This document shows positions 43,371 through 50,547 of a DNA stretch of 64,000 bases, in pieces. This stretch comes from JBBDIX01 sp050486225 (GTDB lineage Bacteria > Actinomycetota > Nitriliruptoria > Nitriliruptorales > Nitriliruptoraceae): positions 277,711 through 341,710 of the forward strand of contig JBJHCV010000003.1 in NCBI GenBank assembly GCA_050486225.1. Reading direction: 5' to 3'. A model generated the notes under the pieces. That model saw only the letters and a list, made by a program, of their open reading frames with translations, had not been told where the DNA came from and did no database searches. Numbering within the stretch: the first letter of the stretch is position 1; each line of letters opens with the position of its first letter. A program made the translations under genes and the position numbers.

Positions 43371-44046
43371 CGACCCTGCCCATGATGCGAGCGTCCTGGT
43401 CGGACAGGACCGGGATCGGTTCGTAGGCCTCGTTCGCCGGGTCGAGCCACACCTCGCCGCCGTGTCGGCGGAAGAACTTGACGGTGGCCTCACCGTCGAT
43501 CAGCGCCGCGCACATCTCGCCCTGCTCGACCGTGGGCTGTTCGCGAACGACGACGAGGTCACCGTCCAGCACGCCGGCGTCGATCATCGACTCACCGCGC
43601 ACCCTCAGCATGAACAGCTGTCCGTCGCCCACGAGGTCACGCGGCAGCGAGTAGACCTCCTCCACGCGCTCCTCGGCGAGGATCGGCCCGCCGGCGGCGA
43701 TCTCTCCGACGAGGGGCACGCTGCGAGCAGGCGCGGCACGCCGGTCGAGCGAGGTGTCGGGGTCCCGCTCGAACTCGATGGCGCGGGGACGGCTGGCGTC
43801 GCGGCGCAGGTAGCCCTTCTCCGCCAGGGTCTCGAGCTGCGCGTGCACCGATGACGGCGATCGGAGCCCGACCGCGTCGCCGATCTCCCGGACCGACGGC
43901 GGGTAGCCGTGTTCGGCGACGTGGCCGTGGATCATGCCGAGGATCGCCCGTTGCCGCGGCGTCAGGTCGGCAGCGGTGGCGAACACCTCCGGATCGCCCA
44001 CGACGTCGGTCGGGTCGTCGGCAGGGTTGGTGTCGAGAGGGTTCAC
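43345..44046 (-). CDS. lexA: SOS repressor LexA
   Basis: LexA represses DNA-damage genes and cleaves itself when RecA is activated. The 233-residue protein has an N-terminal winged helix ([21 protein letters not shown]), the cleavage site A118-G119 in GEIAAGGPI and the Ser/Lys dyad S153 (RGESM) and K190 (ATVKFF), spaced as in E. coli LexA (37 residues). The GTG start at 44046 has GGGAG upstream. Two SOS boxes flank its -10, so autoregulation is expected. Confidence 0.97.
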   Translation of the reverse strand: MNPLDTNPADDPTDVVGDPEVFATAADLTPRQRAILGMIHGHVAEHGYPPSVREIGDAVGLRSPSSVHAQLETLAEKGYLRRDASRPRAIEFERDPDTSLDRRAAPARSVPLVGEIAAGGPILAEERVEEVYSLPRDLVGDGQLFMLRVRGESMIDAGVLDGDLVVVREQPTVEQGEMCAALIDGEATVKFFRRHGGEVWLDPANEAYEPIPVLSDQDARIMGRVVTVLRDVR

Positions 44047-44087
44047 GGCATCGCTCCCGGGACTCGGGGTCCGTCAGGGACCCGTTC

Positions 44088-44101
44088 CGAACTCGCGTTC
44101 G
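44088..44101. promoter_or_regulatory. SOS box 1, lexA transcription-start side
   Basis: CGAACTCGCGTTCG, a perfect LexA palindrome, 41 nt before the lexA start and overlapping the predicted lexA transcription start. Confidence 0.9.
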
Positions 44102-44106
44102 GGCGG

Positions 44107-44112
44107 ACCGTA
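44107..44112 (-). promoter_or_regulatory. Candidate -10 of lexA
   Basis: TACGGT on the minus strand fits TAnnnT and lies between SOS boxes 1 and 2. The -35 (TCGCCT or TTCGCC) overlaps SOS box 2. Confidence 0.5.
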
Positions 44113-44132
44113 GCAGGATCGTCGTCCCGAGG

Positions 44133-44146
44133 CGAACACCCGTTCG
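44133..44146. promoter_or_regulatory. SOS box 2, lexA -35 side
   Basis: CGAACACCCGTTCG, a perfect LexA palindrome, placed over the likely lexA -35 and just upstream of the divergent promoter. Confidence 0.9.
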
Positions 44147-44155
44147 TCTCGGGGC

Positions 44156-44184
44156 TTGACAACCGAACAGGCGTTCGCTCAAAT
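44156..44184 (+). promoter_or_regulatory. Promoter of the LysM gene
   Basis: TTGACA (44156-44161, perfect -35), a 17-nt spacer and TCAAAT (44179-44184, four of six). SOS box 3 fills the spacer and box 4 covers the predicted start. This is the best promoter pair seen in the window. Confidence 0.75.
44164..44177. promoter_or_regulatory. SOS box 3, between -35 and -10 of the LysM gene
   Basis: CGAACAGGCGTTCG, a perfect LexA palindrome within the promoter spacer. Confidence 0.92.
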
Positions 44185-44186
44185 GG

Positions 44187-44200
44187 GGAACAGGTGTTCG
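44187..44200. promoter_or_regulatory. SOS box 4, LysM gene start site
   Basis: GGAACAGGTGTTCG differs from the palindrome by one base and lies immediately downstream of the -10. Two operators thus cover one promoter. Confidence 0.8.
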
Positions 44201-44309
44201 GGTCGTCGCACTCGACGTGGTGTCACACCCCCGTCGTACGTTCGATCCGGCAACGGCGACAACCGCCTGACGGTGCCGCGTACAGGCACCCCGACGACGA
44301 GGCCACGAC

Positions 44310-44735
44310 GTGAGCAGCATCGCGATCCCGCAGCGACCGACCTTCGTGGGTGGGCCCGATCGCCTCCCCGGAGGGCGACGTGAGGCGACCCCTGTTCGTG
44401 GGCCTGCGTTGCGTGCCGTCGGCTCACCGGTCGTCGCGGGCAGGACCGCCGACCAGGTCGCGTGGCGCCGGTTCCTCGTGTTCCTGGCGGTCGTCCTGGT
44501 CGCCGTCGTCGGGGCGGTCGGGGTGTTCGCGATGCAGGCATCGGGTCCGACGATCGCCGAGCGGACCGACGGCCACGTGATGGTCGAACCTCACCGGTCG
44601 CTGTGGGAGATCGCTGTCGCGACGGCGCCGGCCGGTGTCGAGCCATCGGCCCAGCTGGCGGCGATCGAGGCGATCAACGCCGGCACGATCGGGGACCAGG
44701 GGTCGTGGCGCGTGGTCCTGCTTCCTGCGTGGTGA
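44310..44735 (+). CDS. LysM-type membrane protein, candidate SOS division inhibitor (YneA/ChiZ-like)
   Basis: A 141-residue protein with a cytoplasmic N terminus, one membrane helix (about 54-76) and an extracytoplasmic LysM-like domain (about 90-141, with the SLWEIA core). It is divergent from lexA under two SOS boxes. Bacillus YneA, Corynebacterium DivS and Mycobacterium ChiZ (Rv2719c) share this location and role: delaying division after DNA damage. Function here is inferred from architecture and context. The GTG start has GACGAGG 7 nt upstream. Convergent nrdR follows. Confidence 0.82.
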   Translation: MSSIAIPQRPTFVGGPDRLPGGRREATPVRGPALRAVGSPVVAGRTADQVAWRRFLVFLAVVLVAVVGAVGVFAMQASGPTIAERTDGHVMVEPHRSLWEIAVATAPAGVEPSAQLAAIEAINAGTIGDQGSWRVVLLPAW

Positions 44736-44835
44736 CCGACACGACCCTCGGACGACCAGACAGATCTCCGGCCACGTCACCCCCCGTGCGTGGTCGGGAC
44801 ACCGGAGACTGCGCCGCCCCGCACCTCCGGTGACC

Positions 44836-44867
44836 CGCCGCCCGGCGCCACTCGGTGCCGGGCGGCG
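44836..44867. terminator. Strong bidirectional terminator between the LysM gene and nrdR
   Basis: A 14-bp stem (44836-44849 with 44854-44867, one G-T pair) closes on an ACTC loop between converging genes. It is very GC-rich and without a T tract. Confidence 0.75.
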
Positions 44868-44893
44868 CCGTTCCCCGTGGGCGCTCCGGATGG

Positions 44894-45361
44894 TCAGCGT
44901 CCCTTCGGAGGCGCTTCCTTGCGCAGTTCGGACAGTTCGAGTTCGAAGTCCTCCGGGCCCTCGAAGTTCTTGTACACCGACGCGAATCGCACGTAGGCCA
45001 CCGGGTCGAGTTCTCGGAGATGGGCCAGCACCTGCAGACCGACCTGCTCGGAGGGCACCTCGCGCACCCGGCGTGCACGCAGTTCGCGCTCGACCTGTGC
45101 GGCGGCTCGCTCGAGCGTCTCGGGATCGACGCGACCCTTGGCTGCGCGTGACATCCCGTCGAGCACCCGTTCACGCTGGAACGCGATGAGCTGACCTGAT
45201 CGCTTTCGAACCAGCAGTTCGGGGAGCTCGGTCCGTTCGAACGTGGTGTAGCGATCCCCGCAGGCATTGCAGGAGCGCCGACGACGCACGGCGTGACCGT
45301 CGGGCGTCGGGCGCGAGTCGACCACGCGGTCGTCGTCGACTCCGCAGTGCGGGCATCGCAT
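44894..45361 (-). CDS. nrdR: Ribonucleotide reductase repressor NrdR
   Basis: NrdR senses ATP/dATP and represses ribonucleotide reductase genes. The 155-residue protein has an N-terminal zinc ribbon (C3, C6, C31, C34) and an ATP-cone (about 47-137, with VRKRSGQLIAFQRERV). The ATG has AGGAG upstream. The only ribonucleotide reductase in the window, nrdJ at 50.5 kb, is a natural target. In Streptomyces nrdR and nrdJ are adjacent; here 5 kb separates them. Confidence 0.96.
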   Translation of the reverse strand: MRCPHCGVDDDRVVDSRPTPDGHAVRRRRSCNACGDRYTTFERTELPELLVRKRSGQLIAFQRERVLDGMSRAAKGRVDPETLERAAAQVERELRARRVREVPSEQVGLQVLAHLRELDPVAYVRFASVYKNFEGPEDFELELSELRKEAPPKGR

Positions 45362-45457
45362 CGGGACTCCTGCGGGGCGGAGCCGCGACGTGTGGCCGCG
45401 GTCCCGGGCCGCCTACGCGGATCGTACGGGCCCGTGTCCGCGGGTTGGGCGAGCCGC

Positions 45458-45463
45458 TACCGT
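45458..45463 (+). promoter_or_regulatory. Candidate -10 for a leaderless thioesterase-like gene
   Basis: TACCGT ends 8 nt before ATG 45472 and no Shine-Dalgarno is present, so transcription may begin at the start codon. Confidence 0.4.
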
Positions 45464-45471
45464 CGCCGGCG

Positions 45472-46326
45472 ATGAGCACACTCACGATCGGTCCGACGGC
45501 GCTGGGCATCACACTCGACGCGGACGCGTCGGTGGACGACGAGGGCTGGCTCGTGCGCCGGCTGCACGTCCCGGAAGGCCTCGACGGTCCGCGCGGGATC
45601 CTGCAGGGAGGGATCGCGGCGAGCCTGCCGGTCGGCGTCGCACGATCCGTCGACCGGTTCGGGGCCCCCCTCACCATGGTGCGTGCCCGACTCCACGCTC
45701 CCACCACGTTGGGTCGAAGCCACCTGGCGAGGGTCCGTCCGGCCGAGGGGACCGCGTGCCACGACGTGGAGATCCGTGACGGTGACCGTCTGCTGGTCAG
45801 TGCGCAGGTCGAACTGGCGGGGCACGAGCCCTCGAGCCACGCACACGACCTCACGGACCTCGCGAACGTGGCCCTGCCCGATCCCCGACCACAGGTGCGC
45901 TACCCGGACTGCTGGGTGTGCGGCGCGCGATCGGGACACCCGCAGGCGATGCACCTGTACCCGGGGTGGCACGATCCAGAGACCGTCGTGTCCGGGTGGT
46001 TCCCGCACGACTGGACGGTCCGGGACGACCACGGGACGGTGGACGAACTCGTGGTGGCGGCGGTGCTCGACTGTCCAACGGCCTGGGCGTGCCGCGACAC
46101 CGTCGACGCGATGGGCATGGACGGCCCACTGCTCGCAGGGTTCGAACTGCACGTGCTGCGCGACGCGCCGGTCGGGGAACTGCTGCGTGCCGTCGCCCGG
46201 TTCGACGGTGCGGACGGCCGCCGCCTGCACGCAAGGGGGGCCCTGATCGACGAGGGCGGGGTCGCGCACGCGGTGGTGGCGGCCCTGCACGTCGCCGTGC
46301 CGGACCTGTCCGCGATCACCGGCTGA
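45472..46326 (+). CDS. Hotdog-fold thioesterase-like protein
   Basis: A 284-residue protein that looks like a double hotdog domain: a first PaaI-like part with GPRGILQGGIAASLPVG and a second with HGTVDELVVAAVLDCPTAWA. It also has WVCGARSGHPQAMHL between them, with a single Cys-x-x-Gly. Such proteins hydrolyse acyl-CoA or bind acyl groups. No catalytic residue is certain and no neighbour gives a pathway. It is convergent with the GNAT gene (6 bp apart). Confidence 0.6.
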   Translation: MSTLTIGPTALGITLDADASVDDEGWLVRRLHVPEGLDGPRGILQGGIAASLPVGVARSVDRFGAPLTMVRARLHAPTTLGRSHLARVRPAEGTACHDVEIRDGDRLLVSAQVELAGHEPSSHAHDLTDLANVALPDPRPQVRYPDCWVCGARSGHPQAMHLYPGWHDPETVVSGWFPHDWTVRDDHGTVDELVVAAVLDCPTAWACRDTVDAMGMDGPLLAGFELHVLRDAPVGELLRAVARFDGADGRRLHARGALIDEGGVAHAVVAALHVAVPDLSAITG

Positions 46327-46332
46327 CGGCGT

Positions 46333-47253
46333 TCAGGTCGCGGCGCGTTCCACCAGCAGTCGTCGGCCGTTCGCCCCGCTGTCGGCCGACCACTGGTCGA
46401 CGAGCTCGATGCGTCCGTCCCTGCGCCGCTGCACTCGGCACCGCCCCTGGCCCATGGCACGGTGGACTCCGTCGCGCCGTTCCTCGACGTGCACGAAGCG
46501 GTACTGCAGCAGGTCGTCGACGAGCAGCCCGGCGAGTTCGCCGTCAGAGACCCGTTCAGCGTCGTAGCGGGCGATGACGCGACGACCTTCCTGCAGGAAC
46601 CGCACCGACAGACCGCGAGTGACTGGCCCGTCGACCGTCTCGTCGAGCGTGAACGTCAGACCGTGCAGGTCGGAACCCCGACCCGGGTTGCGGTGGTTGC
46701 CGGCCTCCCAGTCCGGCCGGGTGAGTGCGTAGCCCCACTCCGAGGCGAACCGGCCGTCGGCATGCTGCACCGAGTCCCGGTACCGGGCCTCCATGCGGAA
46801 CCCCGCCGCGTTGAACACGCGCTGCATCGGCACGTTGTGTTCGTGCACGCGCCCGGTGAGCCGGTGCAGGTCGGGGTCGGCGCTGAAGTGGTGGTCGGCC
46901 AGCTGGCGCAGCACCTCCCGTCCGACGCCGCGTCCCCGCACCTTCGGGTCGATGCGGATGGACACGCGCGCGTCGCCGGACTCCAGCCCGGACACCAGTG
47001 CGAACCCCGCGGGCTCACCGGACACGATGACGCCCCACGCCCAGCGGTCGTCCGAGGCCCACACTCCCTCGTCGAGTTCGGCGGCGAGCTTGCCGGCGTC
47101 CCAGTCCTGCGAGGGGGCGAGTGCGGTGGCCGAGGCCTCGTCGGTCGCCACGACCCACTCTGCGTCGTCGGCGACGAGGACCCGGACGTGGACCTCCGAC
47201 CGTTCGACGCGGCCAGGACGGTGCGACACGGAACGGTCAGCGGTGCGTGACAC
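46333..47253 (-). CDS. GNAT-family acetyltransferase with C-terminal extra domain
   Basis: A 306-residue protein. The first two thirds are a GNAT fold with the acetyl-CoA loop RIDPKVRGRGVGREVL and HEHNVPMQRVFNAAGF near the fold end. The last 110 residues form a separate beta-rich domain of unknown type. The substrate is unknown. The GTG start is supported by GAGGA 7 nt upstream. Confidence 0.82.
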   Translation of the reverse strand: MSRTADRSVSHRPGRVERSEVHVRVLVADDAEWVVATDEASATALAPSQDWDAGKLAAELDEGVWASDDRWAWGVIVSGEPAGFALVSGLESGDARVSIRIDPKVRGRGVGREVLRQLADHHFSADPDLHRLTGRVHEHNVPMQRVFNAAGFRMEARYRDSVQHADGRFASEWGYALTRPDWEAGNHRNPGRGSDLHGLTFTLDETVDGPVTRGLSVRFLQEGRRVIARYDAERVSDGELAGLLVDDLLQYRFVHVEERRDGVHRAMGQGRCRVQRRRDGRIELVDQWSADSGANGRRLLVERAAT

Positions 47254-47537
47254 GGGGGCTCCTCGGCCGGGTGGCGTGGTGCGGATGGGGTCGTGCGGGA
47301 ACGTCGGTCGGGACGGTTACCGGGGAGGGGGCAGGGCTGAGGTCCGTCCGTCGGCGCCGACGCGCCGTCGGTTCGACGGACAGGGTGCCAGACCACGGAC
47401 CGCCGTGCCGGGCCGTCCGACCCTGGTCGCCCGGCCCGTCGGCGTGGCGCGTGTGGCGTCCGGCCTCATAGGGTGGGGGTGTGGAGGTGCCGGTCCCAGC
47501 CGCCGGATCGGCGTGTGACGACGAGGAGACGATCCAC

Positions 47538-48911
47538 ATGGACCTGGTCGGACTCAGCGCGATCGACATCGCACGCGTGGTGCGGGACGGCGAGGCGTCC
47601 GCCGTCGAGGTCGTCCGCGCACACCTGGAGCACCTCGCGGAGGTGGAGCACCGGCTCGGTGCGTTCGTGTCGGTCCGGCGACGTTCGGCCCTCGAGGACG
47701 CGGAGGCCGTCGACGCCCGCGCCGACCGGTCCGACCTTCCACTCGCAGGGGTGCCCGTCGCCGTGCAGGACGTGGTCGACGTCGCCGGCGAGCCGACCCG
47801 CCACGGGTCCCAGGCCACCAGCGCCACCCCTGCGGAGGCCGACGACGTCGTGGTCGAGCGGCTGAGGGCCGCGGGTGCGATCGTGATCGGCAAGACGCGC
47901 TGTCCTGAACTCGGTCTGTGGGGCACGTCGGACGATCCCGCTGGCACGGCCGTGAGCCCGTGGGACCCGTCGCGCACGGCCGGGGGGTCGGCGGGAGGAT
48001 CCGGTGCCGCCGTCGGTGCAGGAGTGGTGCCGGTCGCGCTCGCGGCGGACGGGCTCGGGTCGGTGCGCATCCCGGCGGCCGCGTGCGGCGCGTTCGGCGT
48101 CAAGCCGGGCGCTGACCGGACCCCGCAGGTGCTCGTGGGCGAACACCACATGTACGGGATGTCGCGCATCGGCCCCATCGCGACGACCGTCGCCGACGGT
48201 GCGCTGGTGCTCGACGTGATCAGCGGGACCGACGACCTGCGGGACGTGCCACCCCTCGAGGGCCGGGTGCGTGTCGCGGTGTCGTTCCGGCCTCCCACGC
48301 CGGGCATCGCGATCACGTCGTCGTGGCGCGAGGCCGCCATCGAGGCGGGCCGACTGCTGAACCACGCTGGCCACATCGTCGAACGCGACGATCCGCCCTA
48401 TGAGCAGGCGACCATCCAGGCGGCCCTGGCCCGGTGGACCCAGGGGGCCGTGCACGCGGTCGAACAGCTCGGACTGGACCGTGAGGCACTCCAGCCCCGT
48501 ACGCGCGGACACGTCGCACGCGGTGAGCAGCTCGCTCGCATCCGGCCTGTGCGGGAGGAGGACGCACAGCGCTGGAAGGAGCACGTCGAGCCGTTCTTCG
48601 ACGACCACGACGTGCTGGTCACCCCCGCGTTCGCTCGCACCCAGCCCTCCGCGTCGGCGTGGCACACGAAGCCCTGGGTGTCGAACGTGGCGGTCAACAT
48701 GTCGACCTACCCGTTCCTGGCGGCGTGGAACCTGGCGGACCTGCCGGCTGCGGTCGTGCCGCTGTGGCACGACGGTGGACGCCCGCTGGCGGTGCAGGTG
48801 GTGGCCTCACGAGGCCGAGAGGACCTCGTCCTGTCGGTGGCCGCCCAGCTCGAGTCGCTCGTTCCCTGGACCCGGCACGCGCCGGGATGGGGCGTGCCTC
48901 GGCCAGCCTGA
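47538..48911 (+). CDS. Amidase-signature family protein lacking the catalytic Lys
   Basis: A 457-residue amidase-signature protein. The cis-Ser S151 and nucleophile S175 are in place (GGSAGG and GLGSVRIP, 24 residues apart as in GatA and FAAH). The Lys that completes the Ser-cisSer-Lys triad is replaced by Gln77 in GVPVAVQD. It may be inactive, act differently or bind a ligand. The ATG at 47538 is chosen from the GAGGAG site and the family N terminus; an upstream GTG at 47481 is an alternative. It ends 2 nt from the convergent permease gene. Confidence 0.85.
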   Translation: MDLVGLSAIDIARVVRDGEASAVEVVRAHLEHLAEVEHRLGAFVSVRRRSALEDAEAVDARADRSDLPLAGVPVAVQDVVDVAGEPTRHGSQATSATPAEADDVVVERLRAAGAIVIGKTRCPELGLWGTSDDPAGTAVSPWDPSRTAGGSAGGSGAAVGAGVVPVALAADGLGSVRIPAAACGAFGVKPGADRTPQVLVGEHHMYGMSRIGPIATTVADGALVLDVISGTDDLRDVPPLEGRVRVAVSFRPPTPGIAITSSWREAAIEAGRLLNHAGHIVERDDPPYEQATIQAALARWTQGAVHAVEQLGLDREALQPRTRGHVARGEQLARIRPVREEDAQRWKEHVEPFFDDHDVLVTPAFARTQPSASAWHTKPWVSNVAVNMSTYPFLAAWNLADLPAAVVPLWHDGGRPLAVQVVASRGREDLVLSVAAQLESLVPWTRHAPGWGVPRPA

Positions 48912-48913
48912 CC

Positions 48914-50053
48914 TCAGAGGTCGGCTGCCGGCGGGGTGACCAGCGGTTCCGAGCGGGTCGTGTTGGTCTCGTGGCGGATGCGCAGTTCGTTGCCCGCTGC
49001 AGCCGCCACGGCGGCGATGGGCACCGCGAGGAACACCCCGACGACGCCGATGAGCGTCGCGCCTGCCGTCAGAGCGGCGAGGATGACGATGGGGTGGAGG
49101 TTCACCGCGCGGCGCATGATCACCGGCTGCAGCACGTTCGACTCGAGCTGCTGCACGGCGACCACGATCGCGAGCACGATGAGGGCCTGCTGGAAGCCGC
49201 CCGTCGCCAGGGCGACGAGCACCGCGACGAGCCCGGTCAGGAACGCCCCGATGACCGGGATGAACCCGCCGAGGAACACCAGCACCGCGATGGGCAGCAC
49301 GAGCGGTACCCCGACGATGGCCAGTCCGATGCCGATGCCGACCGCATCCACCATGGCGACGATCGCGGTGCCACGGACGAACCCACTCAGGGCGGTCCAC
49401 GACCGACGTCCGACCGCACGCACGGTCTCCTCGTAGGGGTCGGGTGTCCGGGCGATGATCCAGTCGACGATCTGTCGGCCGTCCTTGACGAAGAAGAACA
49501 GCAGGACGATCGCCAGAAGCAGCGCCGTGATCATCTGGACCGCGATCGCGGCGCCGGACCACACCTGACTCGCGAGCTGGCCGGACTGGTCGGACAGCAT
49601 CTGGAGGCCCTCCTCGACGGCCTCCATGATCTCGTCGCGGTCCCAGTCGAAGTTGTCCTCGAGGAAGACGAGCAGCGTGTCGAACGCCTCGGCGATGGTC
49701 GGCCCGAGCTGTCGGACCTCGCGCACGAATGCCGGGGTCAGCGCGGCGATCATGCCCCCGAACACGCCGATCCCACCGAACAGGACGACGGACGTGGCGA
49801 GTGTCCGGTGGACTCGGTGCCGCTCGAGCCAGCGGGCAGGGGGGACGCACAGCGTGGCCAGGATCAGGGCCACGATGACTGGCAGGGTGACGAGGTAGAG
49901 GCGGATGAGGACGTAGAGAAGCGCGGACGCGCCGATCAGCACCACGAGGATGCGCCAGGTCCACGCGGCCAGGGTGGTGAGCCACGACGGGACCCGCCGG
50001 ATCTCGGGCACCGACCGTCGTTCGATCTGCCGCTGCAGCTGTTCGTCGTCCAC
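48914..50053 (-). CDS. AI-2E family membrane transporter/permease
   Basis: A 379-residue membrane protein of the AI-2E/TqsA superfamily (about eight helices), with the long soluble loop between helices (about 95-190, DTLLVFLEDNFDWDRDEIMEA) and the C-terminal LHPIVILAALTAGATLIGVVGVFLAVP signature. Members export small molecules or ions (Na+/H+ in some cases); the name does not prove AI-2 transport. GTG 50053 lies after GGAGG on the minus strand at 10-nt spacing. Confidence 0.88.
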   Translation of the reverse strand: MDDEQLQRQIERRSVPEIRRVPSWLTTLAAWTWRILVVLIGASALLYVLIRLYLVTLPVIVALILATLCVPPARWLERHRVHRTLATSVVLFGGIGVFGGMIAALTPAFVREVRQLGPTIAEAFDTLLVFLEDNFDWDRDEIMEAVEEGLQMLSDQSGQLASQVWSGAAIAVQMITALLLAIVLLFFFVKDGRQIVDWIIARTPDPYEETVRAVGRRSWTALSGFVRGTAIVAMVDAVGIGIGLAIVGVPLVLPIAVLVFLGGFIPVIGAFLTGLVAVLVALATGGFQQALIVLAIVVAVQQLESNVLQPVIMRRAVNLHPIVILAALTAGATLIGVVGVFLAVPIAAVAAAAGNELRIRHETNTTRSEPLVTPPAADL

Positions 50054-50185
50054 GAGGGTCAGGCCTCCGCGTCGCGCGTCCCGATGTCCCACTCCGCGAT
50101 CGCAGGCTAATCGAGACCGGTGTCCGTCGGCCGGTCGGGGTGCGAACGTGGGGCCGTGAAGGCGTGCGCAGATCGCACACCGAGA

Positions 50186-50217
50186 GGACGAACTTCTTCG
50201 TCCACCGTGTGGACGAA
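50186..50217. repeat. Iterated GGACGAA/TTCGTCC inverted repeats upstream of nrdJ
   Basis: GGACGAA occurs at 50186-50192 and 50211-50217, and its complement TTCGTCC at 50197-50203. The centre can pair with either side, so two alternative hairpins or two operator half-site arrangements are possible. The right-hand palindrome is TTCGTCCAC-CGT-GTGGACGAA. Confidence 0.7.
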
Positions 50218-50250
50218 GGTGTGGACAAGTCGGGGTGGAACTGGGGACAA
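50208..50250. promoter_or_regulatory. Cluster of DnaA-box-like sites upstream of nrdJ
   Basis: TGTGGACAA at 50220-50228 is the complement of TTGTCCACA, the actinobacterial DnaA box. TGTGGACGA (50208-50216) and TGGGGACAA (50242-50250) each differ by one base. All face the same way, spaced 12 and 22 bp start to start, roughly one and two helical turns. Confidence 0.5.
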
Positions 50251-50282
50251 TGGGGGGCGTGAGCGGTGGATGTGACGTGCAA

Positions 50283-50298
50283 ACACAACATGTGGGGC
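50283..50298. promoter_or_regulatory. Candidate NrdR box
   Basis: ACACAACATGTGGGGC resembles the NrdR box; its core CAACATGTGG matches seven of ten positions of CWATATATWG. A second box at helical spacing, usual for NrdR, was not found. Confidence 0.25.
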
Positions 50299-50547
50299 TT
50301 CGAGGCCGCATTGGGCCACCACGGGTAGTGCACTCGACAGGATGGCCGACGACCGGGATGCTTGACGCCACGGCGCTGGGGCGTGTTGAGTGGCGAGCGG
50401 CTCACAGCGATGTAGTTCCGTCGCTGTCAGGCCGCACTGGGAGGCCGCAGGGGATGTCGCAGGTCGTGGACATGCTCGGTGGACCACGAACTTGGCACGT
50501 CGGCCGGGACGGTCGACCCGGCACACGAGCACCACGAGGAGCACGAC

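Larger units (their letters stand above)
50054..50547. other. Long regulatory region upstream of nrdJ
   Basis: These 494 bases hold no gene. They contain an iterated inverted repeat (50186-50217), DnaA-box-like sites (50208-50250), a candidate NrdR box (50283-50298) and a 7-bp hairpin at 50404-50427 (ACAGCGA with TCGCTGT). No clear promoter pair for nrdJ stands out; TTGACG at 50362-50367 is the best -35 but lacks a good -10. Confidence 0.55.

Noticed and set aside
47481..47537. Leaderless GTG start of the amidase-like gene
   Set aside because: TAGGGT ends 6 nt before GTG 47481, but the added 19 residues do not fit the family while ATG 47538 has GAGGAG; it remains a possible transcription start.
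50404..50480. Possible cobalamin riboswitch before the B12-dependent nrdJ
   Set aside because: CACTGGGA near 50435 resembles part of the consensus, but the B12 box (AGTCAGGAGACCTGCC type) and the upstream conserved P3-P5 elements are absent.
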